Assembly: GCA_030674155.1 (NCBI GenBank)
Contig: CM060324.1
Span: forward strand, 49,394,035-49,441,534
Direction: 5' to 3'
Length of the DNA: 47,500 nucleotides
Origin: Stramonita haemastoma
Taxonomy: Eukaryota; Mollusca; Gastropoda; Neogastropoda; Muricidae
Each line of letters starts with the position of its first letter. The stretch's first letter is position 1. The notes under the pieces are model-generated. The model made no database searches, was not told where the DNA came from, and saw only the letters and a program-made list of their open reading frames with translations. Position numbers and translations under genes: made by a program. This document shows, in pieces, positions 24,208 through 47,500 of this stretch.

Positions 24208-24272
24208 TACCATCATGTGTCTGATGATGATGATGATGATGATGATGTACCATCATGTGTCTGATGATGATA

Positions 24273-24303
<31 letters not shown>

Positions 24304-24478
24304 GGGATGTACCATCATATGTCTGATGATGATGATGATGATGATGATGATGTACCATCATGTGTCTGATGATGATGATGTGATGATGATGTACCATCAT
24401 GTGTCTGATGATGGTGATGATGATGATGTACCATCATGTGTCTGATGATGTGATGATGATGATGTACCATCATGTGTC

Positions 24479-24510
<32 letters not shown>

Positions 24511-24524
24511 TACCATCATGTGTC

Positions 24525-24565
<41 letters not shown>

Positions 24566-24687
24566 TACCATCATGTGTCTGATGATGATGATGATGATGA
24601 TGTACCATCATGTGTCTGATGATGATGATGATGATGTACCATCATGTGTCTGATGATGATGATGATGATGATGATGGATGGTGATGG

Positions 24688-24719
<32 letters not shown>

Positions 24720-24844
24720 TACCATCATGTGTCTGATGATGATGATGATGATGTACCATCATGTGTCTGATGATGATGATGATGATGTACCATCATGTGT
24801 CTGATGATGATGATGATGATGATGATGATGTATCATCATGTGTC

Positions 24845-24878
<34 letters not shown>

Positions 24879-25164
24879 TGATGATGATGATGATGAGTAC
24901 CATCATGTGTCTGATGATGATGATGAATGATGATGATGATGTACCATCATGTGTCTGATGATGATGATGAATGATGATGATGATGTACCATCATGTGTCT
25001 GATGATGATGATGATGATGTACCATCATGTGTATGATGATGATGATGATGATGATGATGATGTACCATCATGTGTCTCATGATGATGATGATGATGATGA
25101 TGATGTACCATCATGTGTCTGATGATGATGATGAATATGTGATGAGATGATACCATCATGTGTC

Positions 25165-25207
<43 letters not shown>

Positions 25208-25211
25208 TGAT

Positions 25212-25243
<32 letters not shown>

Positions 25244-25257
25244 TACCATCATGTGTC

Positions 25258-25322
<65 letters not shown>

Positions 25323-25402
25323 TACCATCATGTGTCTGATGATGATGATGATGATGTACCATCATGTGTCTGATGTGAATGATGCTGATGATGATGCTGA
25401 TA

Positions 25403-25433
<31 letters not shown>

Positions 25434-25562
25434 TGTACCATCATGTGTTTGATGATGATGATGATGGTGATGATGATGGTGATGATGATGATGATGATGA
25501 TGTACCATCATGTGTCTGATGTTGTTGATGATGATGATGATGATGATGTAGAATCATGTGTC

Positions 25563-25595
<33 letters not shown>

Positions 25596-25696
25596 GATGA
25601 TGATGATGATGATGATGTACCATCATGTGTCTGATGATGATGATGATGTACCATCATGTGTCTGATGATGATGATGATGATGTACCATCATATGTC

Positions 25697-25740
<44 letters not shown>

Positions 25741-25754
25741 TACCATCATGTGTC

Positions 25755-25791
<37 letters not shown>

Positions 25792-26242
25792 TGATGATGA
25801 TGATGATGATGATGATGATAATGATGATGATGATATACCATAATGTGTCTGATGATGATGACGATGATGATGATGATGATGATGTACCATCATCTGTCTG
25901 ATGATTATGATGATGTACCATCATGTGTCTGATGATGATAATGATGTACCATCATGTGTCTGATGATGATGTACCATCATGTGTCTGATGATGATGTACC
26001 ATTGTGTCTCATGATGATGATGATGATGATAATGATGTTACTATCATGTGTCTGATGATGATGATGTACTATCACGTGTCTGATGATGATGATAATGTAC
26101 TATCATGTGTCTGATGATGATGATGATAATGTGCCATCATGTGTCTGATGATGATGACGATGATGATGTACCATCATGTGTCTGATGATGATGTACCATC
26201 ATGTGTCTGATGATGATGATGTGCCATCATGCGTCTGATGAC

Positions 26243-26299
<57 letters not shown>

Positions 26300-27156
26300 G
26301 ACGACGACGATGTACCATCATGTGTCTGATGATGATGACGATGATGATGTACCATCATGTGTCTGATGATGATGATGTACCAACATGTGTCTGATGATGA
26401 TGATGTGCCATCATGCGTCTGATGATGATGATGATGATGATGCTGATGATGGTGATGATGATGATGATGATGATGATGATGGTGATGATGACGACGACGA
26501 CGACGACGACGACGATGATGATGTACCATCATGTGTCTGATGATGATGTACCATCATGTGTCTGATGATGATGATGATGTACCATCATGTGTCTGATGAT
26601 GATGATGTGCCATCATGTGTCTGATGATGATGATGATGATGATGATGATGTGCCATCATGTGTCTGATGATGATGATGAACCATCATGTGTCTGATGATG
26701 ATGATGATGATGATGTGCCATCATGTGCCTGATGATGATGATGTACCATCATGTGTCTGATGATGATAATGTGCCATCATGTGTCTGATGATGATGACGA
26801 TGATGATGTACCATCATGTGTCTGAAGATGATGATGATGATGATGTACCATCATGTGTCTGACGATGATGATGTGCCATCATGTGTCTGATGATGATGAT
26901 GTACCATTATGTGTCTGATGATGATGATGATGTACCATCATGTGTCTGATGATGATGAACCATCATGTGTCTGATGATGATGTACCATCATGTGTCTGAT
27001 GATGATGATGATGTACCATCATGTGTCTGATGATGATGATGTACCATCATGTGTCTGATGATGATGATGATGATGATGATGTACCATCATGTGTCTTATG
27101 ATGATGATGTGCCATCATGTGTCTGATGATGATGTACCATCATGTGTCTTATGTCT
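24166..27156. repeat. (GAT)n-based satellite, about 71 monomers
   Basis: Each monomer is a fixed block, ACCATCATGTGTCTGATGATG, followed by a (ATG)n run of variable length. By eye I count about 71 copies of the fixed block over 3 kb. Monomers in the left half have long GAT runs, up to about 20 triplets. Those in the right half are shorter and carry GAC variants, clustered at about 26,300 and 26,485-26,515. CATCA and TGATG within the block can pair as a small hairpin. His-, Ser- or Met-rich open frames here are by-products. Confidence 0.95.
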
Positions 27157-27167
27157 GTCTGATGGTG

Positions 27168-27468
27168 CATAAAAGGTAAAAAGGTAAAAGGTAAAGGTGT
27201 TCCATAACCTATGTGGTCATAGGGGAGCGAGGCATCAGAGATCTCAGTTTCTTTAGGGGCCAGCATTTTGAGGGTGGCGCCCATCTCCTCTCCCTCGCTG
27301 CTTTACCTTCCCTGACCCTAAAGAGGGAAGGTACCCATTTACAGCTGGGTGAACTGAAGCCAAGGCATGCAAACGGTCACCCATCCAACTGGTAACCTCG
27401 CTTGACACTGCTTGACACTGGCTGGGGAAAGCGAGCGCTCTGCCCACTGAACTATCCAGTCCTCCGAT
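27168..27468 (-). mobile_element. Composite tRNA/5S-like SINE, copy 3
   Basis: It sits at the right edge of the GAT satellite and is flanked by the 11-bp direct repeat GTCTGATGGTG (27,157-27,167 and 27,469-27,479), so the insertion site lies in satellite-derived sequence. On the minus strand the tRNA-like head is GGATAGTTCAGTGGGCAGAG. The 5S-like part is TCAAGCAGTGTCAAGCGAGG followed by TTACCAGTTGGATGGGTGACC. Confidence 0.85.
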
Positions 27469-27479
27469 GTCTGATGGTG

Positions 27480-28165
27480 TGTAGGTTGTTTTAAAGGAAT
27501 CTGGTTTTGGTTTTAGTCTCATTTTATGTGTGATGTTGTTTTACCCACGATGTGGTGCCAATCCTGCGTTAACACTTATGGTTGACCAGGGCGTCGATAC
27601 AAGGAAAGACAGTAGAGTGTGTTTTATACCAGTTTTTAATCTGTATATAGTTGCACATTTTAATCCAACATTTAACAATTCTACAAAATGACAGCCTCGA
27701 TGTGGCCTGTGTGGTCAGCGGGGATACATACAACATGATTGGATTGGATTGGATTGGTCTAATGATGTACCATCATATTTTCCTTTACTGCATAATGATC
27801 AATAGTAACGAAAATAATGAAATGATGCTGCTATTAAAGTGCACCTGCTTTGAGAATATTTGACACTTCCTTTCATAATATCCCTGCGTCAAACAGGGCC
27901 GAGAGATACAGACACCTGCAATGTTGGTCTGGAAATTTCAGCAACCCTCTCAGAATCACATCTGTAATGTAGATGAAGCTTGACTGAGTTGTATGGTCAC
28001 AGTCTAAGGTCAGACAGACACTCACACACTGAAAAACAAACAAAAAAAAGAGACGGAATGTTTTTTATATAATTTTATTAAAATCATTCAACAAAAATCA
28101 CCAAAAACTCATCTGTTGATTTGTGTGAAAAAGAAAACACATAGTGTATGTGTGAATTTATTCTC
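27480..28165. other. No gene recognised
   Basis: Ordinary AT-rich sequence. A small (GGATT)n run lies near 27,742, followed by a single satellite-like 'aatgatgtaccatcat', possibly a stray remnant of the neighbouring array. Confidence 0.45.
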
Positions 28166-28175
28166 ATAATCATGT

Positions 28176-28191
28176 TTTGAGAGAGAGAGAT

Positions 28192-28289
<98 letters not shown>

Positions 28290-28321
28290 TTCAGACTTCA
28301 AATGATTTAATGTTCATAAGT

Positions 28322-28405
<84 letters not shown>

Positions 28406-28505
28406 CAGAGAGAGACAGAGAGAGAGAGAGAGAGAAGAGAAGAGAAGAGAAGAGAAGAGAAGAGAAGAGAAGAGAAGAGAGAGAAGAGAAGAGAAGAGAG
28501 AGAGA
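28176..28505. repeat. (GA)n microsatellites with (AGAGA)n block
   Basis: Two GA tracts flank about 35 bp of unique sequence. The right one passes into a run of AAGAG pentamers at about 28,434-28,495. Confidence 0.97.
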
Positions 28506-28921
28506 GCTGCAGAGATTGACAAAAGGCAGGCGTTCGATTTAGATGTTTCTTCACTTGCCTCATCAAACACTTCTGATAAACATACACACAAGGTTTATGC
28601 ACACTTACAAACAAACTCACTGAACTTTCCATCAAACCGAAAACAGTACTATCAGTTTCCTAGTAATACAGAACAACAACAATCAGCAGTCATACCGTTG
28701 TCCAGACACCTAGCTTTTGTTAATTTTATGCCTCACAAGTGTCAAATTTCTAGCCTTCTCAGTCCCATGGAAAACTATGTCCCATGACAATAATACAACA
28801 TGGTAATCAGAAAGCTCTTCATGAATAACTTGTCTACTCTGATATAAAAACGCCCATAACTTTTACTGTCTACACAAAATTTTGTTTATATGAATACAGA
28901 AACGAGCCTCTTTCATCAAAG

Positions 28922-29022
28922 ATTCTTCCCCAAAGTCAAAATGCAGCTACCAAAATGGTCGCGTATGCAAAACCACATCATTAGTGAACCTTTGAGCTCT
29001 AACTGAGGAACAAAAACAACAC
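28922..29022 (+). mobile_element. Isolated SINE tail B
   Basis: It shares 'atgcagctacc', 'aaaatggtcgcgtatgc' and 'gtgaacctttgagctctaac' with tail B of the complete copies. No core or head is present. Confidence 0.7.
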
Positions 29023-29261
29023 AATTAAAGAAAAGATCTTGCTCTTCATGTAGGAATTTGGGTAATAGAAACACGACACTATTCAGATGAGGTACCTGCT
29101 GAGAATACTGTTCAGTCACGTGAGGAATTTCTGTTCATTGTTCCCTGGCCACGGAATATCAAACGAAACACCACAGTCAGCGAGCATTCCATGAATGACA
29201 TTGCCATGTGAAAAGCAATACCAAGAGGATTGTCAGAGAGGTTGGAAATTCCTATGCATGA

Positions 29262-29530
29262 ATGTGTGTGTGTGTGTTGTGTGTTGTGTGTGTGTTGTGT
29301 GTGAGTGTGTGTGTGTGTTGTGTGTGTGTGTGTGTGTGTGGGATTGTGTGTGTGTGGTGTGTGTGTGTTGTGTGTGTGTGTGTGTGTGTGTGTGTTGTGT
29401 GTGTGTGTGTGTGTGTTGTGTGTGTGTGTGTTGTGTGGTGTTGTGTGTGTGTGTGTGCGTGTGTGTGTGAGTGTGTTTGTGTGGTGTGTGTGTGTGTGTG
29501 TGTGGTGGTGTTGGCGTGTGTGTGTGTGTG
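29262..29530. repeat. (GT)n microsatellite with TTG interruptions
   Basis: A GT tract interrupted at irregular intervals by an extra T or G. Confidence 0.97.
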
Positions 29531-29842
29531 CACATTGTTTTCCCCCAGAGTTGCAATTCATGTCTAAAAATGAGAAGGTTTTCAGACACTCTATAAATCA
29601 ACCTATTTATTTACTTATTCATTCATTTATCTAATAGTCAACAAATTAATTCATTTATTTAATAAATGCAACCTTTATACACAAGTTTATGAGCCATATT
29701 ACAAGTATACAACATTGTGGGTAGAATACATCATACCTCTCAACCATTTTTAGGCCACCTGAGAAGCATCAAACACCTTTTTGTTTCATATGACAACTCA
29801 TTATCACATGAAATACTTGTTGCATCTGCTGTTGCATCTGTA

Positions 29843-29926
29843 TCATACACACTGCATAAACTGTCTTGATTTGATCGTTCTTCTTCCTGGAAAGCTTTTA
29901 GGCAGTGGCTCGTGGATGATCAAATT
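29843..29926 (-). CDS. COQ6: Candidate last exon of COQ6
   Basis: A strong minus-strand acceptor (pyrimidine-rich stretch ending 'tttttattattttcag') precedes an open frame of 27 codons starting NLIIHEPLPKSF and ending with TGA at 29,843. If exon 11 were spliced at its AAAG/GTATGT donor in phase 0, this exon would replace the short tail that ends vertebrate COQ6. Using it requires one extra base in exon 11 to pass the TAA. I cannot confirm the sequence similarity, so it may be a chance acceptor or 3' UTR. Confidence 0.3.
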   Translation of the reverse strand, partial: NLIIHEPLPKSFPGRRTIKSRQFMQCV

Positions 29927-30242
29927 CTGAAAATAATAAAAACAAAACAGAACAACATTGATATTACTTTCATGGTAAAACCATGCATTTCAATACAAAT
30001 TGTTCTGATGACAGCTGTGCGGGCTGTATTAGCTGTCACCAGAAAAAAAGATGAGCTGAAGCAGATTTAAAGTTTCTTTAGCACACATACACTATGGTCA
30101 CAAAAGTATGACACAATCATGTTCATTCACAGCCAGTCCAAAATAGGCTCATACAAAATTTGAAGAAAATTTCAAAGACTTTTCAAATCAGACCCTTGAC
30201 AATGGGGAGCATTAAATCTTGGGACTTTGAAATTAAAAAAAG
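29927..30242. other. Downstream or last-intron sequence of COQ6
   Basis: No coding signal. If the COQ6 protein ends in exon 11, this is 3' UTR or intergenic sequence; otherwise it is part of the last intron. Confidence 0.4.
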
Positions 30243-30385
30243 AAAAGTCCTTCAGATGAGACTATAAACAAAGGCCTCATGTGTGAATGCAAGCAGAACA
30301 TCTTGCACACATGCTGAAAACCTGTTTGATTCTGCCTTTTGGAAGAGTAGGCCATTGTGTGACGGTAGGAATGGATGACAAAAAT
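30243..30385 (+). mobile_element. SINE core fragment
   Basis: The core starts at 'agtccttcagatgagactat' and ends near 'ggaatggatgacaaaaattt'. Head and tail are absent. Confidence 0.8.
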
Positions 30386-30537
30386 TTCAAAAATTAAAAA
30401 AAATGTACATCTCGGTGGTGGCTGAAACCTGGACTGCAACCTGGGCTATCAGATCGCAGTGCTGAAATAACAAGGTGGATAAACATACCTTTAGCTAAAA
30501 AACAACAACAAACAAACAAAAAAACCCCAACATACCT

Positions 30538-44241
<13,704 letters not shown>

Positions 44242-45033
44242 CGTCTGCTCCACTCGCCGCGGTCGCCGAATCGGATAAAGTGAGTAGCGTCCCTTCCTTT
44301 ACCTCTCTATCCAGCCATGTATCACTTGACGATCCAAGACTGTTTAAATTTTGTTTTAAATTCTGAACACAATTTTTCAATTTTATTCGTCTGAAATAAT
44401 GTTTTGTAGCTTTAAAAATAACATATCACATGCAAAGCCAGGCCTACTGTCTTTTCTCCATTGTTTTCATCAAGAAGCTAACACGATAAAGAAAGCAGAC
44501 AATTTGCGAATAAACCATTTACAGATTCCGGCCTGACCACTGAGCAGCAACCTGTGTTAGGAACAACAAAGCTATGTATTGTTATGTACAATAATGACGA
44601 TTAATTAAGTGCCTACACATTCAGGCATATGACTTGAAGATGATAAATCACTTTTCTTTGCAAGCTGACCACTGACAAGTGAACGATTCAGTGATCGAGT
44701 CAGTAAATGTCATAATCGACTGATTTAGCAAACGTGTTTTCAGTGCTTGAAGTTGAAGTGATTCAGTCATTGTTACAACATGACACATAACGTAGACCAT
44801 AACAGAACCCATGTGTAGTGACATAGATCTAAGCGTGATTTAGATACGAATTAAAGAATAAATTCTCTTTGCCCCATGATGAGAAAACCAGAACATAGTT
44901 GAAAAAAAAAGTTATTTAATACTTCAACTGTAGTTTTTTTTTTTTTTATCGACCCACCACGGTATTAAATTAATCGTCTGCTGACACTGTGACAGCCACC
45001 AGACCAGAAAAACGTGGTATTTTGTGTAGTACT
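44242..45033. promoter_or_regulatory. Shared upstream region of COQ6 and the Rab gene
   Basis: The two start codons are 792 bp apart and diverge. About 40 bp next to the COQ6 start is CpG-rich ('gccgcggtcgccgaatcgg'), unlike the AT-rich rest. No TATA box can be assigned with confidence. Both 5' UTRs must lie here or continue into unseen upstream introns. A bidirectional promoter is an inference from spacing and orientation. Confidence 0.5.
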
Positions 45034-45157
45034 ATGGCGACCCGTTATGATGTGCTGTTGAGGCTGATGCTGGTGGGGGATTCAGGAGTGGGCAAAACAT
45101 GCCTCATTTGCCAGTATGCTGAGAATCACTTCAATCCTCTGCACGTTACCACCATTG
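45034..45157 (+). CDS. Rab gene exon 1
   Basis: ATG 45,034 has A at -3 and G at +4. The exon contains the P-loop and ends in phase 1 at ATTG/GTAAAG within the conserved TIG(V/I)DF motif, a usual intron site in this Rab group. Confidence 0.93.
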
Positions 45158-45333
45158 GTAAAGTAGCCTTTTGTAGAGTCCATCTTTTGAACACACTATC
45201 ACTATGTTTAGTCTTTAGAACATTATAGATCTTCCTTTCAAAAACTATTTTGTCTTGCATCTTAACATATAATTTCGATTACTATTGTTAGTTTTAAGAC
45301 AAGTTTGTTTTTCTAAGCACTTTGGGTGTACAG

Positions 45334-45401
<68 letters not shown>

Positions 45402-45627
45402 TTTTGTCAGCCATTTAAAAGTATTGCTATTATGGTTATGGTAGTCATGATCATGTGTGTTTGTGTGTTGTGTGTAGTGGGTTTTTAATTTGTGCACACA
45501 TACTTGCTATAAAATTAAAATACAGAAGATATTTTTATGTGTACACATTTAAATGTTAATTTCTGTATTCATTGTGTACCCGTAAGGGTGTAACATACAT
45601 ACAATGTCGATGAGACATTTGTATTCA

Positions 45628-45686
<59 letters not shown>

Positions 45687-45916
45687 TGTGTGTACACATC
45701 GTCACATGTATACGTGTGTGTCACTGTGTGCATACATTGTGTGTGGTGTTTGTGTGTGTGTGTGTGTGTGTGTGGTGTGGTGTTGTGTGTGTGTGTGTGT
45801 GTGACTATGTGTATACATTTGTGTGTCGCGTGTGTACATTGTGTGTGTGTGTGTATGCATGCGCACAAGTGCGCGCGTGTGTGTGTATCACTGTATGCCT
45901 CTGTGTGTATTTGCGT

Positions 45917-45999
<83 letters not shown>

Positions 46000-47409
46000 T
46001 GTATGTGTGTGTTTGTGTGTGTTTGTGTGTGTATGTGTGTGTGTGTGTGTCACTCTCTGTGTGTGTGTCATTCTGTGTGTGTGCGTGTGTGTGTGTGCGT
46101 GTGAGTGTGAGTGTGCACCATTTTGTGTCTGTGCCTTCCCAGCTTGTACCCAGAGTTTGAGCTAAATCAGTAAACGTAAAGACTGGAACAAAACTGTAGT
46201 GTCAGTTAAGCATCATCTTCTGAAACTAGTAATTTAAGTTCTATACTACTTATAAAGATCATTATTAGTAATATTACCATTAATCAAGTGGGTCAATTGT
46301 TCGGTGTGCAGATCTATCAATTAAACTATCCTAACCTAGTGACTATCTCAGTATCTGAGTATCTCTTTAGTGTAGGCTGTAGATTGAAATTCAGAATGAA
46401 GTTACTTGTATTAATGTGGTAGTACTAGTGGTAATCCATGTTGTGTGTAAACTTTCTTTAAAAACCTGCTTGGAATATCAAAGAATGCATGCTGATTCAG
46501 ATGTCAGTCTGTGGGATCTGTTTTGAATGTATGCCAACTCCATTATCGTGTATGTGACTGATAGTATACTAGTGATACATAGAACTAGCTAAAGCCACGA
46601 AGGTAAGCAAAGCCAAAGGTGTCCCCATAACCTATGCGGTCATTTGGAAAGAGGTGTCAGACATTCAGCTTCTCTAGAGGCCAGCATATTAAGGGTGGCG
46701 CTCATCTCCTCTCCCTTGCCGATTTATCTTTTCTGCCTATATAGAGGGCAGGTACCCATTTACAGCTGGGTGAACTGGGGGATTGTACTTAAGGTAAGGT
46801 GCACAGAAGGTCACCTATCAGCTAGCCTATCACGCTCAACACTGCTTAATTTTAGCTTGGGGAGATCAAGTGCTCTGACCACTGAGCTATCTGGTCCCCA
46901 ATATTAATATTACAATATTATATTTGATACTACTAATAATATAATATCATTTGTGATACATACTCTACTGGAGAACTTTCTTAGGATGCTGTGCTCTGAA
47001 CTGAAGGGATCGTTTATCATTCAGGGACTAAGTAATGCAATGCAGTAACTGGTTCAATGGTTGATTAATGATCATGGTTATTTAGCAATCACTTAAATTT
47101 GGAGATTCAGACTAAATGATTGATGAAATTAATGATAATGCAGACTATTTAGTTAGAAAAATAAATGGAGAATCAAGATTCTTTTTGACTGAAGAATGTA
47201 TACTGTATGGTGAGCAGACCAGTCTGTGTTTTGTGATGTAAATTTGACTCAAAGGACTACCAATTCACTGCACCACAGAATCTTGTTCTATACATTGTTT
47301 TATTCAAGAAACTTTGAGTCAATGTTTTGTGTTTATTTCTGTTGACAGGGGTGGACTTCAAACTGAAAATGGCTGAAATAAGAGGAAAGATGGTCAAAAT
47401 GCAGATATG
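45034..47409 (+). CDS. RAB15-like small GTPase, N-terminal exons only
   Basis: Rab GTPases cycle between GTP and GDP states to direct vesicle traffic. The first two exons encode 62 residues. They carry the P-loop GDSGVGKT (residues 15-22), the switch I threonine in TTIG, and the effector strand GVDFKLK...VKMQIW before switch II. The start MATRYDVLLRLMLVGDSGVG and the segment KTCLICQYAENHF resemble RAB15 (MAKQYDVLFRLLLIGDSGVG, KTCLLCRF) more than RAB8, RAB10 or RAB35. The rest, including the C-terminal prenylation cysteines, is beyond the right edge, so the subfamily is provisional. Confidence 0.88.
45345..45400. repeat. (TG)n microsatellite
   Basis: A TG tract in intron 1 of the Rab gene. 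Confidence 0.97.
45630..46110. repeat. Cluster of (TG)n microsatellites
   Basis: Several TG tracts separated by short non-repeat pieces such as 'tacacatcgtcacatgtata'. They are in Rab intron 1. Confidence 0.96.
46111..46599. other. Rab gene intron 1 sequence
   Basis: No exon, RNA gene or repeat recognised. Confidence 0.5.
46600..46899 (-). mobile_element. Composite tRNA/5S-like SINE, copy 4
   Basis: On the minus strand it reads CCAGATAGCTCAGTGGTCAG (tRNA-like A-box). It continues with the 5S-like ATTAAGCAGTGTTGAGCGTG and CTGATAGGTGACC, then the same body as the other three copies. It is in Rab intron 1. Confidence 0.82.
46900..47348. other. Rab gene intron 1, AT-rich end
   Basis: AT-rich, with short 'taatattacaatatta'-type palindromic words near 46,903. 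It ends in the acceptor 'gtttatttctgttgacag'. Confidence 0.6.
47349..47409 (+). CDS. Rab gene exon 2
   Basis: A 61-bp exon encoding (G)VDFKLKMAEIRGKMVKMQI and the first two bases of the Trp codon. It is joined in phase to exon 1 and followed by donor GTGAGA. The Rab motif WDTAGQ should follow in the next exon, outside the window. Confidence 0.92.
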
Positions 47410-47500
47410 GTGAGATCCATTATGTAACTATGGGATGCATGCACGCACTCATATACACATGTAACACATGCACACAGACATACAGACACACCACACACAC

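Noticed and set aside
24167..26532. His-, Ser-, Met- and Asp-rich frames in the GAT satellite
   Set aside because: A GAT repeat has no stop in most frames, so open frames are automatic; units vary in length without keeping any frame.
27360..27465. 5S rRNA gene
   Set aside because: Only the internal part resembles 5S rRNA; both ends of the 5S molecule are missing and the same segment recurs inside a dispersed SINE.
44242..44253. COQ6 start at an upstream GTG giving four extra residues
   Set aside because: Animal nuclear genes rarely start at GTG, and an ATG with good context lies four codons downstream; an in-frame stop precedes both.
44989..45033. Rab gene start at an upstream GTG giving 15 extra residues
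   Set aside because: The extra residues are not found in Rab proteins, and MATRYDV aligns with the family N-terminus.

Overview
This is a window of animal nuclear DNA. It has spliced genes with GT-AG introns, very abundant dinucleotide and trinucleotide microsatellites, tRNA-derived SINEs in both orientations, LINE fragments, and DNA transposons with terminal inverted repeats. The two genes and the repeat style fit a lophotrochozoan, most likely a gastropod mollusc. The species guess is inference; only 'metazoan' is firmly supported. Nothing indicates a prokaryotic or viral system. || Layout. About 1-29,800 holds no gene that I can recognise. It is filled by minisatellites (about 0.6-1.3, 4.4-5.3, 7.5-7.8 and 15.3-15.5 kb), a 3.6 kb degenerate ~52-bp satellite (about 17.1-20.8 kb), a 3 kb (GAT)n-based satellite with about 70 monomers (24.2-27.2 kb), and many SINE copies. 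A hAT-like transposon (14,222-15,175) has split one of those SINEs, and a 430-bp inverted-repeat element lies at 11,690-12,119. || About 29.8-44.24 kb is one minus-strand gene, COQ6 (mitochondrial ubiquinone-biosynthesis monooxygenase). I reconstructed eleven exons with phases that match, giving 456 codons up to an in-frame TAA. A possible twelfth exon lies downstream. Its introns carry SINEs, a LINE inserted with a 12-bp target-site duplication and a 5' inversion, and a pair of ~157-bp inverted repeats that flank exon 8. || From 45,034 to the right edge a plus-strand Rab small GTPase, closest to RAB15, begins. Exons 1 and 2 are present and the rest is outside the window. The two genes are head to head, with 792 bp between start codons, so a shared promoter region is likely. 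Their functions (coenzyme Q synthesis and membrane traffic) are not obviously linked. || The most interesting points are a composite SINE with a tRNA-like head fused to a 5S-rRNA-like segment, a SINE group with one shared core and different 3' tails, the twin-priming-type LINE inversion, and the inverted-repeat pair around COQ6 exon 8. I found no evidence of a wholly new biological system.
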